From positions 1 to 64,000 of the forward strand of contig JAUXSA010000145.1 in assembly GCA_030681615.1 (NCBI GenBank): 64,000 nt of DNA, read 5' to 3'. The DNA comes from Bacteroidota bacterium (lineage in GTDB: Bacteria; Bacteroidota; Bacteroidia; B-17B0; Aurantibacillaceae). Below the pieces are notes generated by a model that had not been told where the DNA came from, made no database searches, and worked only from the letters and a program-made list of their open reading frames with translations. A program made the position numbers and the translations under genes. Shown in pieces: positions 1-8,196 of the stretch; position 1 is the stretch's first letter, and every line of letters begins with the position of its first letter.

Positions 1-300
1 CAGATTAACAATAATAGAGTTTTTGTAATTAAAACTTTTACCCGAAAAAACGAATAGTGCCAATACACATGCAAATACTGATAAATTACTGTTGCAATAA
101 AATACGGCAAAACCGCACAGATTGGTTACCGAAGCATAATACCACCAGGTCGACCTTTTAATGTTTTCAGGGTTAAAATAAGCTATTAAAGATGTTACTA
201 GTCCGGTAAATAATAAATAATTTATGCCGGTGGCTTGTTTGTAAAACAAAATACTAAAAATAATTGCCGAGGCAATCAGTAACCAATCGTTTCTTTTCAT
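1..300 (-). CDS. Membrane protein, N-terminal fragment (DUF4153/DUF4173-like)
   Basis: The reading frame starts at an ATG at 300 and stays open to the left edge, so only about 100 N-terminal residues are visible. The protein begins MKRNDWLLIASAIIFS and has at least three hydrophobic stretches separated by short polar loops. The N-terminus resembles the DUF4153/DUF4173 group of large multi-spanning proteins common in Bacteroidota, which I infer from general appearance rather than a diagnostic motif. It follows the upstream gene by one base, so it is the sixth visible gene of the operon that begins at 3584. The function is unknown. Confidence 0.6.
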   Translation of the reverse strand, partial: MKRNDWLLIASAIIFSILFYKQATGINYLLFTGLVTSLIAYFNPENIKRSTWWYYASVTNLCGFAVFYCNSNLSVFACVLALFVFSGKSFNYKNSIIVNL

Positions 301-301
301 T

Positions 302-1000
302 TTATTTTTTTTTAAGTGATATATACATTGAATAAGCAACAGGAAAAAGCATTAAGAAAAAACCGATAAAAAATAAAGGGTAATTAAATTCCGTTGGTAC
401 ATATGTATCAACTTCAGAGAATAAATTTTTATCAGATCCAATAGACCAACAATCGCCTTTAATAGAACAAAGGTAATCCCACATAAAAGAAACAATACAA
501 ACAACTGCACCCGAAATTAAAAGCCACCAGAACGGGCGACCTACTTTATAATTTGGTTGACCGTCTACCTTGTAAATTATAAATACCGAACCAACGATCA
601 TTAATAACGATAAAAGGCAAGGTGCCCACACCGGACCAACCCATGGCACAGGAATTAAAAATAAAATATCCCAGGTGTTTAAGGCTTGCGGCCAGCCCAA
701 ACAAACATATAAGAATACATAATAAAAAATATCCCAGATAGCGAAGGCCAATACAAAATAGGCGAAACGCTGCAGTTTAGTTTTGCCCGCCATAATACCG
801 CAACCAACAAGCATAATAATGGTAGCTATCTCGCGGAAGAATTCAACCTTGGCAACAAAAGGCGAGATCTGTTTTAAAGGAAATTCAAAACCACCTTTGT
901 AATATAATTCACGTAAGTAAATTACTACAGCGCTTTCCATAAAGCCCATGGCAATTGCGAATAAGCAAACCCAGGTAATTATTTTTTTTGTTGTATGCAT
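302..1000 (-). CDS. Multi-spanning membrane protein of unknown function
   Basis: A 232-residue protein with about six hydrophobic segments, spread from residue 8 to the C-terminus, and no soluble domain. Acidic or charged residues in the first part (MGFMESAVV, FFREIA) could line a membrane pocket, but I recognise no family motif. It ends with a short basic tail. It lies one base from the genes on either side, so it is almost certainly co-transcribed and co-translated with them. The context of membrane proteins and a winged-helix regulator suggests a shared membrane complex or stress response, which is inference only. Confidence 0.7.
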   Translation of the reverse strand: MHTTKKIITWVCLFAIAMGFMESAVVIYLRELYYKGGFEFPLKQISPFVAKVEFFREIATIIMLVGCGIMAGKTKLQRFAYFVLAFAIWDIFYYVFLYVCLGWPQALNTWDILFLIPVPWVGPVWAPCLLSLLMIVGSVFIIYKVDGQPNYKVGRPFWWLLISGAVVCIVSFMWDYLCSIKGDCWSIGSDKNLFSEVDTYVPTEFNYPLFFIGFFLMLFPVAYSMYISLKKK

Positions 1001-1001
1001 G

Positions 1002-1472
1002 TTACTTTATTTTATATTTTGACTTTTCTAATTGACCAATTTTTCTGAAAACGAAATACAAAGGGAAAAATCCTATTAAACCAAAAGCACAATCTATTAA
1101 TTGGTGAAAGAATGGAATTCCTCTTATTGGCCCACAAATAAAAGCTAAAAGAAACACAGCGGCACAGGCTGTCATAGCCACAATTAAATTAGCTTTATAC
1201 CTGACAGGATCAATATAAACAGGTACAAAAAATAAAGCAATAATAATATGTGCAAAAGCCAGCCAATCGGTACCATATAAAACTACATCTGGTGTTTGTT
1301 TCACTGCATTATAAACTGTTTCTATCCATTTCGCCAAAGCATCAGGAAAAGAATTTTTGTGTGCAATTAAAAACTCCATTTCTGTTCTTAATGGAAAAGC
1401 TGTTATGCCACTAAGTATAAGTAATACAACAAATACAGTTATAGCAATTCTTATTTTAGTTAGATCCTTCAT
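1002..1472 (-). CDS. Small membrane protein, about four membrane segments
   Basis: A 156-residue protein with hydrophobic segments near residues 8-27, 70-87, 95-113 and 122-142. The loop after the first segment carries an ETVYNAVKQTPDVVLYGTDW stretch and is probably exported. The start overlaps the end of the upstream gene by 17 bases, indicating translational coupling, and the next gene starts one base after its stop. No enzymatic motif is visible. It belongs to the membrane-protein operon spanning 1-3584; its function is unknown. Confidence 0.7.
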   Translation of the reverse strand: MKDLTKIRIAITVFVVLLILSGITAFPLRTEMEFLIAHKNSFPDALAKWIETVYNAVKQTPDVVLYGTDWLAFAHIIIALFFVPVYIDPVRYKANLIVAMTACAAVFLLAFICGPIRGIPFFHQLIDCAFGLIGFFPLYFVFRKIGQLEKSKYKIK

Positions 1473-2571
1473 AATTATTTTCTTTTAAATAAATATTCAG
1501 TTCTTGTTTTGGATAATATTGTTTGGCAATTCTATCCTCCGGTCTTTTATCGAATAGATACAACCAGGCTAAGAACAACCACTCTAAAGGTTTCATAAAC
1601 ATGTAAAGTACATTAGCAAATCGCTTATGCTTTGACCACTCATTAACAGGAATATTGCAGGCATCGTATGAACCTCTTATAACTTTGTGCATTTTTGGTA
1701 TATGTTCTTCTAACCAATTTTCAAAAGCATTGGCAACCAATAATTGCCTGTTTACTACAATACGTTCGTTTGCCCTTACACCAAAACGTGTAGGTTTTAC
1801 TAATTTTTTATTACCGTTTGCTGCAATAGAACATAAGTAATGACCGCCACCACAAGAACAATCCTGGTACTTTGATAATAAATAGCCACAGCTTTCGGTA
1901 AATTGGGTAATAACAGAATCTGGCTGTTGACCAACTAAAAATAAAGCCGCTTGTATAATTAATAATAGTGGCGCTATTAATACAGTTACAAAACCTAAAT
2001 GATTTTGATAAATAGAATTGTAAAACGCATTTATAATATTAGCAGCATTGGTATCTTGTTTCTCTAAATATTCTTTCAGGTATTTGTTTAAGCGGATGAT
2101 CTCTTTTAGCAAATAAAAGAAACACAGGAATGGCGAGATATATAATAAATTAAATCCCGGAAAAACTACAACAGCAGCCATTGATGTAAAATGCACACAA
2201 ATGGTAAAACAAAATAGTAGTCCGAGTACCATCATACTTGCAACTAATGTTATTAATATGGGTGAAAGTTGTTTCTTAAAATAACGTGATGCAGCGTACG
2301 CAAGCGCAAATAAGATCCAAAGTGTATAGGCAGTTGTAATACTCTCGGTTTGAAAAGGATGTTCTTCGCATTTATGATCGGTCATTATAATACCAATGCC
2401 GGGAAAAACATAAATGAATAAGATCTCTGCAATACGTTTAAATACTGTGCCAGCAGTTATTTTACTACCAACTGTTCTTGGTTTTACAAGATCCAGTACT
2501 GCAAAAACTACCAACACCAACGAAAGTATTACGAGTAGAGTTATTCCAATTACACCTAAAGCACTTTGCAT
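1456..2571 (-). CDS. Membrane protein resembling DUF6688
   Basis: A 371-residue protein with seven or so membrane segments in the N-terminal two thirds and a soluble C-terminal domain. That domain contains a CSCGGG cysteine/glycine cluster (about residue 238), then KPTRFGVR, NRQLLVANAFENW and a conserved-looking HK..RGSYD.C segment. This pattern, in which a conserved motif follows the last membrane helix, resembles the DUF6688 family found in many phyla; I recall it rather than having searched. It overlaps the next gene by 17 bases and follows the regulator by 24 bases. The cysteines might bind metal, but that is speculation. Confidence 0.65.
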   Translation of the reverse strand: MQSALGVIGITLLVILSLVLVVFAVLDLVKPRTVGSKITAGTVFKRIAEILFIYVFPGIGIIMTDHKCEEHPFQTESITTAYTLWILFALAYAASRYFKKQLSPILITLVASMMVLGLLFCFTICVHFTSMAAVVVFPGFNLLYISPFLCFFYLLKEIIRLNKYLKEYLEKQDTNAANIINAFYNSIYQNHLGFVTVLIAPLLLIIQAALFLVGQQPDSVITQFTESCGYLLSKYQDCSCGGGHYLCSIAANGNKKLVKPTRFGVRANERIVVNRQLLVANAFENWLEEHIPKMHKVIRGSYDACNIPVNEWSKHKRFANVLYMFMKPLEWLFLAWLYLFDKRPEDRIAKQYYPKQELNIYLKENNYEGSN

Positions 2572-2595
2572 TTCAAAGTAATTATTTAAATTTTT

Positions 2596-2898
2596 TTAAT
2601 CCAGTTTCTTAATTAATTTTTCAAGGGCATCTAAATGGTCTTCAAACGCTTTTACACCAATTTTTGTGGCGCTGTAAGTAGTTGAAGTTTTCTTACCAAT
2701 AAATTCTTTTTTAATATGTATAAACCCTTCTTTTTCTAAAGCGGCTGCATGACTTGCTAAATTGCCATCGGTAACCTGTAACAGATCTTTAAGAGAATTA
2801 AAATCTACTTTATCATTCACCATCAAAACGCTCATAATACCAAGCCTCACCCTACTCTCGAAGGCTTTGTGAAGTTTATGTATGTTGGGGTTGATCAT
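2596..2898 (-). CDS. Winged-helix transcriptional regulator (PF13601-like)
   Basis: A 100-residue protein with a single winged-helix DNA-binding domain over nearly its whole length. It starts MINPNIHKLHKAFESRVRL, followed by helices around residues 25-60 (DFNSLKDLLQVTDGNLASH as recognition region) and a basic wing (HIKKEFIGKKTSTTYSAT). This is the MarR/ArsR-like group often annotated as 'transcriptional regulator' next to membrane proteins in Bacteroidota. There are no metal-binding cysteines, so ArsR-type metal sensing is unlikely. It is the second gene of the operon and probably controls it, although no operator could be identified. Confidence 0.8.
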   Translation of the reverse strand: MINPNIHKLHKAFESRVRLGIMSVLMVNDKVDFNSLKDLLQVTDGNLASHAAALEKEGFIHIKKEFIGKKTSTTYSATKIGVKAFEDHLDALEKLIKKLD

Positions 2899-2945
2899 TT
2901 TATTTCAATCGTTAGATTTTAGTCTTAAGTCGTTAGTCCTGTTAC

Positions 2946-3584
2946 TTATTTTCTATCATATTTAAACCACATGATTGTGCCATAAATAATGTGTAGTACC
3001 CCAAATCCAAAGGCCCAAAATAATATTAACCAATAGTTAAGAAAAAAGCAGGAAAGGATTCCTAATACAAGCTGCATACAGCCCAGGTAGCGAATTTCGT
3101 GTAAGGTGTATTTACTGCCGTTAACTAAAGCCAGTCCGTAAAAGATCAACATTGCGGGTCCTACTAAAACAATAAAACTACCACCGTGAAACAACATAGC
3201 AATGCAAAACAAACCTCCGGCAGCCAACGGTATGAACATATTAATTAATAATTTCCATGCTGTGTGATCGAATAACTTGTAGCCCGACCGTTTTGCTTTA
3301 CGCGCCGAAAGTATGTAAGCAGTAATTAAAGACATACCCAAAACCAGCCCACATATAATAATACACATGATAAGCATCTCGCGGTAACCTTTTTCAGAAT
3401 AACCATTCACGTTCTCTGTTAAAACATAATGAAGAATAATTTTATGTCCGGCAAAAGCGCCAATTAAAGCATATATACCCGCAAAAATTCCTGAAAGACC
3501 GCTTAACGACAAAAAGCGGTTAGATTGTTTCATTAACTGCCTAATATCTTTTAGGGCTTCCAGATGTTCCTTTTGATTTTCCAT
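2946..3584 (-). CDS. Integral membrane protein, first gene of regulator operon
   Basis: A 212-residue protein with a polar N-terminus (MENQKEHLEALKDIRQLMKQ) and about five membrane segments between residues 25 and 205. This architecture, a short amphipathic N-terminus followed by membrane helices, often sits directly before a PF13601 winged-helix regulator in Bacteroidota, as here with a 47-base gap. A -7 element (TAACTTTG on the minus strand, 3604-3611) lies 20 bases before the ATG, which makes this the operon's first gene. It may sense a membrane signal for the regulator, but no ligand motif is visible. Confidence 0.7.
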   Translation of the reverse strand: MENQKEHLEALKDIRQLMKQSNRFLSLSGLSGIFAGIYALIGAFAGHKIILHYVLTENVNGYSEKGYREMLIMCIIICGLVLGMSLITAYILSARKAKRSGYKLFDHTAWKLLINMFIPLAAGGLFCIAMLFHGGSFIVLVGPAMLIFYGLALVNGSKYTLHEIRYLGCMQLVLGILSCFFLNYWLILFWAFGFGVLHIIYGTIMWFKYDRK

Positions 3585-3603
3585 GTTAAAGCACTTTGAG
3601 GTA

Positions 3604-3611
3604 CAAAGTTA
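3604..3611 (-). promoter_or_regulatory. Bacteroidota -7 element for the 3584-to-1 operon
   Basis: The minus strand reads TAACTTTG, a full match to the Bacteroidota -7 consensus TAnnTTTG. Transcription would begin near 3598, giving a leader of about 14 bases before the ATG at 3584. No convincing -33 TTTG was found. Confidence 0.55.
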
Positions 3612-3668
3612 AATATAAAATTGATACCTCCAAATAGTTTTTGAAAATTTTAACAATAAGATTGATTT

Positions 3669-3748
3669 CTACGAAATACGAATTGGTACGAATCTACGAA
3701 TCGCAACAAATACCTGATTCGTAAATTCGTAAAGATTCGCATTCGTAG
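3669..3748. repeat. Long imperfect palindrome (ATTCGTA type)
   Basis: The arm at 3669-3702 (containing TACGAATCTACGAATC) is nearly the reverse complement of the arm at 3716-3748 (containing GATTCGTAAATTCGTA), with a loop of about 13 bases and five or so mismatches. It lies between divergent genes, so it is not an ordinary terminator. The surrounding 3612-3850 stretch holds nothing else that I recognise. Confidence 0.6.
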
Positions 3749-3850
3749 TAGTGTCCATGAGTTCCTAATATCCCCTTGTTAATATAAAATAGCCCTTGCC
3801 CCCCTTTCCCTTTCAAATGAAACCTATTTTTAAGTAAAATTCATATAAGC

Positions 3851-5029
3851 ATGAGCGATATTGCCCATTTTTTTAGTCCGGTTGATACTAGTAACATTTT
3901 AAACAACTATAATTTAAAAGAGACCCAAATGGGTAACCTCTTTACTATTTACCGTGAGCAGGATAATTTTCCGGATCTTGAAGAAATTGATATTGCATTA
4001 ATTGGTGTTTGCGAAGACAGGAATTCTGAAAATAACGAAGGCAGCAAACTGGCGCCGGATGCCGTACGCGAATTTTTATACAAACTTTACGATACAGGTT
4101 TTTCTTCTAAAGTTGCCGATCTTGGAAATATAAATGCAGGGCACACTACCGAAGATACTTTTTTTGCATTAAGAAGCACAGTAGATAATTTGATCCGTAA
4201 GAACATTATCCCCGTTATTATTGGTGGCTCACAGGATCTGACTTACGCGCAGTTCCTGGGCTATAAAGACCTCGAGCAAACCATTAATGTTACAGCTATC
4301 GACAGTATGTTCGATCTTGGAAATCCAGATGAAGACATTACTAACAATTCTTATTTAGGGAAAATAATTTTACATCAGCCTAATTACCTTTTTAATTACA
4401 GCAACATTGGCTATCAAACTTATTTGGTAGATCAGAATAGTTTGCAAATGATGAACCGTTTGTATTTTGATGTTTACCGTTTAGGACAGATCCGCGATAA
4501 GATAGAAGATGCCGAACCTATTATTCGTCAGTCGGACATGGTTACATTTGATATTTCGTCAATAAAACATTCTGATGCGCCTGCAAATCCAAATGCTTCG
4601 CCAAATGGTTTTTATGCAGAAGAAGCTTGCCAGATAATGCGCTACGCTGGTATGAACGACAAATTATCATCTGTTGGCATTTATGAAATAAATCCAAAGC
4701 TGGATGAGAATGGAAAAACTGCGCATCTTGCTGCGCAAATGATCTGGTGTTTCTTTGATGGATTTTATAACCGTAAAAATGATTTTCCTAGTCGCACCAA
4801 TCCAGATTATATCCGCTTTCACGTAGTGTTGCAGGACGATAAATATGAGATAAATTTTTACAAGAGTAAAAAAAGCGACCGCTGGTGGATGGAAATTCCG
4901 TACCCACCTCACAAAGACCTCAAATTTGAGCGTCATACGCTGATCCCTTGTAGTTATAAAGATTACGAACTGGCCATCAGTAATGAAATTCCCGACAGGT
5001 GGTGGCAAACCTACCAGAAGTTAAGCTAA
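3851..5029 (+). CDS. Arginase-fold (ureohydrolase-like) protein with degenerate metal site
   Basis: A 392-residue protein that follows the arginase/formimidoylglutamase fold: EDRNSENNEGSKLAPDAVR near residue 55, IIGGSQDLTYA at 123-133, AIDSMFDLG at 149-157 and MVTFDISSIKHSDAP at 230-244. In active ureohydrolases these regions supply two manganese ions through GGxH, DAHxD and SxDxDxxDP. Here the histidines are replaced by Gln128 and Met153, and one aspartate by Ser236, while Asp151, Asp155 and Asp234 remain. Homologues I recall in other Bacteroidota look similar, so the loss appears family-wide. It is probably not a working formimidoylglutamase. It is a single gene, followed by a repeat. Confidence 0.75.
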   Translation: MSDIAHFFSPVDTSNILNNYNLKETQMGNLFTIYREQDNFPDLEEIDIALIGVCEDRNSENNEGSKLAPDAVREFLYKLYDTGFSSKVADLGNINAGHTTEDTFFALRSTVDNLIRKNIIPVIIGGSQDLTYAQFLGYKDLEQTINVTAIDSMFDLGNPDEDITNNSYLGKIILHQPNYLFNYSNIGYQTYLVDQNSLQMMNRLYFDVYRLGQIRDKIEDAEPIIRQSDMVTFDISSIKHSDAPANPNASPNGFYAEEACQIMRYAGMNDKLSSVGIYEINPKLDENGKTAHLAAQMIWCFFDGFYNRKNDFPSRTNPDYIRFHVVLQDDKYEINFYKSKKSDRWWMEIPYPPHKDLKFERHTLIPCSYKDYELAISNEIPDRWWQTYQKLS

Positions 5030-5038
5030 CATGATTGA

Positions 5039-5147
5039 ACACAGACGACACTAATTTAACAGATCCGTCCATATTTTTTTATTTTATACACTCTTTTATA
5101 ACCTGGTTATATTATCAGTATAGATTAGTAAAATCCGTGTTCCATCA
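5039..5147. repeat. Degenerate palindromic repeat (CAGA..ACAC / AATCCGTGTTCCATC type)
   Basis: The left part (ACACAGACGACACTAATTT, 5040-5058) and right part (AAAATCCGTGTTCCATC, 5131-5147) resemble the two ends of the clearer element at 30674-30769 and the one at 34766-34860. The arms are too diverged here to pair fully. It fills the gap between the arginase-fold gene and the histidine kinase. Confidence 0.45.
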
Positions 5148-5216
5148 ACTTCATTAATGTTAAATAGATTTGTTTCTATAAAAGATTATTTTATCTTTAA
5201 TTAAGATTTTAAATTC

Positions 5217-6371
5217 ATGGTTGAAGAACAAGAAATTAATCTTTTAGAAGAGTTAAATAGTTTATCAAAAATTCATTTCTTAAAACCAAATGATATTGAT
5301 GCTATTATGGAAGACTTTGCAAAACGTATTTTGCATTGTTTAAGAATGGAAAGAATGAATGTGTGGCTTTTTAACCATGATCATTCTGCTTTAGTTTCAA
5401 TTGGAGAATTTGATACCCGCACAAAAAAATTTTTAAAGAATAGTATATTATTAGAAAAGGATTACCCTACCTATTTTAAAGCACTTGTGGCAAACGAGAT
5501 CATTATTGCCGAGGATATTCGCACACATTCATACACAAAAGAGTTTAGTAAGGATTATGCTCCGCAACACGATATTTATACTTTACTCGACATTCCTTTA
5601 AGAATATCGGGCGAGTTGATTGGTGTAATGTGTTATGAAAAAACCGGTAATCAAAAACAATTTACAAAAGAAGAAGTTAAGTTCTGTTTAAGTGTATCTT
5701 TTGTAATGGCATCAAATTTAGAAAGTCGTAAAAGACGTGCCGTACAAGAAAAACTAGAAAAAACGCTTCGCGAAAAAGATCTTTTATTAAAAGAGATCAA
5801 TCATCGTGTAAAAAATAATTTCTCTATTCTGATCAGTTTAATGCGTTTAAGAAAAGCACGTGTTACAAATGAAGAATCAAAAGCCTTATTGGAAGAATAT
5901 GAACAACGCATATTCTCGATGCTTAAGATCCACGATATGCTTGAGAAAAGTAACGAGTTCTCTCAAATAAATCTTTCAGAATACATTAAAGCATTGGTTA
6001 TAGAATTTCGGGTAACTTACCCGCAGATCAATCATAATTTTAAAGTAGATGTGCGTTACATTGCCTTTTTAATTTCTACAAAAAAAGCTATTCACCTTGG
6101 GTTGATCATTTCTGAGATCCTTCTTAATTCAATAAAATATGCTTCTGCAGGATCAAAGGATTATGAAGTTTTAATTAGTCTGAAACAAGATAAGGAACAT
6201 GAAATAGAATTAAAGATAGGTGATAATGGTCCGGGTTTTGATTTTAAAGATCTTGGCTATAAACAAACGCTTGGGCTAGAATTAATAAAAGATCTAGCCA
6301 ACTCTATAGATATTAAAGCACAATTTCCTTCTAAAAATAACAGTTATTATACTTTCAATTTTAAGATCTGA
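5217..6371 (+). CDS. Soluble GAF-domain sensor histidine kinase (HisKA_2 type)
   Basis: A 384-residue cytoplasmic kinase without a membrane segment or signal peptide. Residues 25-170 look like a GAF sensor domain. A HisKA_2 dimerisation/phosphoacceptor region follows, with His196 in EINHRVKNN. The HATPase part has an N-box (ISEILLNSIKYA, Asn304) and a G-box (DNGPGF, 336-341), ending with a GLELIKDLA segment. It would autophosphorylate on His196 and pass phosphate to an unlinked response regulator, since none is adjacent. The GAF ligand is unknown. A near-consensus -7 element (TATCTTTA, 5192-5199) precedes the ATG. Confidence 0.9.
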   Translation: MVEEQEINLLEELNSLSKIHFLKPNDIDAIMEDFAKRILHCLRMERMNVWLFNHDHSALVSIGEFDTRTKKFLKNSILLEKDYPTYFKALVANEIIIAEDIRTHSYTKEFSKDYAPQHDIYTLLDIPLRISGELIGVMCYEKTGNQKQFTKEEVKFCLSVSFVMASNLESRKRRAVQEKLEKTLREKDLLLKEINHRVKNNFSILISLMRLRKARVTNEESKALLEEYEQRIFSMLKIHDMLEKSNEFSQINLSEYIKALVIEFRVTYPQINHNFKVDVRYIAFLISTKKAIHLGLIISEILLNSIKYASAGSKDYEVLISLKQDKEHEIELKIGDNGPGFDFKDLGYKQTLGLELIKDLANSIDIKAQFPSKNNSYYTFNFKI

Positions 6372-6383
6372 TAAAAATGAAAT

Positions 6384-6416
6384 AAAAAAAGCGGATCAAA
6401 TTGATCCGCTTTTTTG
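6384..6416. terminator. Bidirectional Rho-independent terminator
   Basis: GCGGATC (6391-6397) and GATCCGC (6403-6409) form a hairpin flanked by A-rich sequence on the left and T-rich sequence on the right. It can therefore end transcription of the histidine kinase (plus) and of the permease (minus), which converge here. Confidence 0.85.
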
Positions 6417-6437
6417 TTTTAAACTAATTCGTTTAGC

Positions 6438-7934
6438 TTATAAAAAGTCGACTTCTTTGTCTTTACTCTTTTCTAAATTACTGTTTCGTTTACTATATAG
6501 AAAATAAACAATAATTCCTAAAGTACCCCAGATCAAAAATGCCACCCAGGTTTCAGGCCTTACAAACATCATTAAGAATATATTGAACGATACCCCTAAA
6601 GTTCCAACTAAATAAAGCGCCGGTGTTTTGTAAGGACGGTCCAGTTCAGGCTTTTTGTAACGTAACATCATAACAGCCACACATACCATTGCAAAGGCTA
6701 ATAAAGTTCCCATACTACACATTTCAGAGATCTTGCCAATTGGCGTTACAGCAGCTATAATAGAAACAATAGCCCCAACTAAAATAGTACTTCTATATGG
6801 TGTTTTAAATTTCGGATGTAATGCACCAAACATACCTTTTGGCAATAATCCGTCTTTTGCCATGCCTAAGAAGATACGCGTTTGTCCTAACATCATTACT
6901 AACATTACAGAAGTTAAACCGGCTGTAGCGGCAATAGTAATAAAGAACACCGCCCAGTTTAAACCTATGCCCGAGAAGGCAGATGCAACAGGAGCAGCTT
7001 TATCTAACTGATCATATTTTACCATGCCGGTTAAAACCAGTGAAACTAAAATATATAAAACAGTACAAATTACAAGCGAAGCAACAATTGCAAATGGCAC
7101 ATCTTTTTTAGGATTAATAGCCTCACCTGCTTGTGTAGATACAGCGTCAAAACCTATATAAGCAAAAAACACAATGGTAGCAGCTGTTAATACACCGCCA
7201 AAACCAAAAGTAAATTTACCGGTTGCTGCACCCGCATCATCAAGCACCGGAACTTTTTCAGGAATAAAAGGCGTCCAGTTCTCCGTCTTAATATAAAATG
7301 CACCAACAATTATTACAAACAATACAACAGCAATTTTTATTACTACAATAATGTTATTTGTGCTTGCTGCTTCTTTAATACCTTTAACTAAAACTGCTGT
7401 TACCACCCAGGTAATTAAAAATGCGGGTAAATTAAATGCAAAACCCGGTGCTGCCATTCCTAACTCTGCACATTTTTCAGCAGCAGTGGTCATATCATTA
7501 CATAACCAAATAGGAAAATCAATTCCAAATAAGTGTAATAGTTTTACAAAATAACCGCTCCATGCAACCGCAACGGTTGTGGCACCCATCATATATTCTA
7601 AAATTAAATTCCATCCTATGAACCAGGCAAATAATTCACCAACAGTGCCGTAAGCATACGAATAAGCTGAGCCCTCTACAGGAAGAACAGAAGCAAATTC
7701 GGCATAACATAAAGAGGCAAATAAACAACCAATACCCGCAATTACAAACGATAGGGCTAAAGCGGGGCCGGCAAAATCATGAGCAGCGATACCGGTTAAA
7801 GTAAATATACCGCCGCCAATAATAGCTCCAATTCCTAAGGATGTTAAGCCCCATCTTGTTAAAACACGTTTTAAATCGCTTTTTTTCATCTCAGCCTCAA
7901 AAGCTGATATGGGTTTTACTCTCCAAACTGACAT
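6438..7934 (-). CDS. APC-superfamily amino acid permease
   Basis: A 498-residue transporter with about 12-13 membrane segments. The first helix has the APC signature GIGAIIGGGIFTLTG (residues about 35-49), which forms the unwound substrate-binding segment, followed by FASLCYAEFAS and EGSAYSYAYG in helices 2 and 3. This pattern matches the cationic amino acid transporter (CAT-like) branch, which moves amino acids by proton symport or exchange; substrate choice cannot be read from the sequence. It is transcribed alone, converging on the histidine kinase. A candidate -7 element lies about 70 bases upstream (8003-8010). Confidence 0.88.
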   Translation of the reverse strand: MSVWRVKPISAFEAEMKKSDLKRVLTRWGLTSLGIGAIIGGGIFTLTGIAAHDFAGPALALSFVIAGIGCLFASLCYAEFASVLPVEGSAYSYAYGTVGELFAWFIGWNLILEYMMGATTVAVAWSGYFVKLLHLFGIDFPIWLCNDMTTAAEKCAELGMAAPGFAFNLPAFLITWVVTAVLVKGIKEAASTNNIIVVIKIAVVLFVIIVGAFYIKTENWTPFIPEKVPVLDDAGAATGKFTFGFGGVLTAATIVFFAYIGFDAVSTQAGEAINPKKDVPFAIVASLVICTVLYILVSLVLTGMVKYDQLDKAAPVASAFSGIGLNWAVFFITIAATAGLTSVMLVMMLGQTRIFLGMAKDGLLPKGMFGALHPKFKTPYRSTILVGAIVSIIAAVTPIGKISEMCSMGTLLAFAMVCVAVMMLRYKKPELDRPYKTPALYLVGTLGVSFNIFLMMFVRPETWVAFLIWGTLGIIVYFLYSKRNSNLEKSKDKEVDFL

Positions 7935-8002
7935 ATAAATGTATTAAAGGTTAAATTTCTACAATTAGCCAAATTAACTAATTTCTGTTTAAATATACAA
8001 AA

Positions 8003-8010
8003 CAAATATA
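8003..8010 (-). promoter_or_regulatory. Candidate -7 element for the permease
   Basis: The minus strand reads TATATTTG, matching TAnnTTTG. It would start a transcript with a leader of roughly 60 bases before the ATG at 7934. It lies just outside the palindromic repeat at 8019-8113. Confidence 0.45.
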
Positions 8011-8018
8011 AGACTATC

Positions 8019-8113
8019 CGTCATTGCGAGGGTTTTTCACCCGAAGCAATCTAAAACACAGAAGAATTAACCTTTGGTTGAGATCGCCTCGCCGTATCCT
8101 CCTCGCGATGACG
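8019..8113. repeat. Long imperfect palindrome (CGTCATTGCGAGG type)
   Basis: CGTCATTGCGAGG (8019-8031) and CCTCGCGATGACG (8101-8113) pair with one mismatch. Inside them GAAGCAATCT (8043-8052) and AGATCGCCTC (8081-8090) pair at 8 of 10 positions, so the transcript could fold into one long hairpin. The sequence resembles dispersed repeats known from many bacterial genomes. It lies between divergent transcription units. Confidence 0.65.
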
Positions 8114-8175
8114 AGTTTTTTTAATCATTTAACAAAAAATGAAAGCCCCAAAGCAGTTCTTTGACATTTTCTTGT

Positions 8176-8183
8176 TAACTTTG
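8176..8183 (+). promoter_or_regulatory. -7 element of the metal locus
   Basis: TAACTTTG matches TAnnTTTG. Initiation 5-7 bases downstream would fall near 8189, only about 8 bases before the first codon expected for the HYC_CC_PP-like protein. The mRNA would be leaderless or almost so. Confidence 0.55.
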
Positions 8184-8196
8184 ATATATCAACTCC

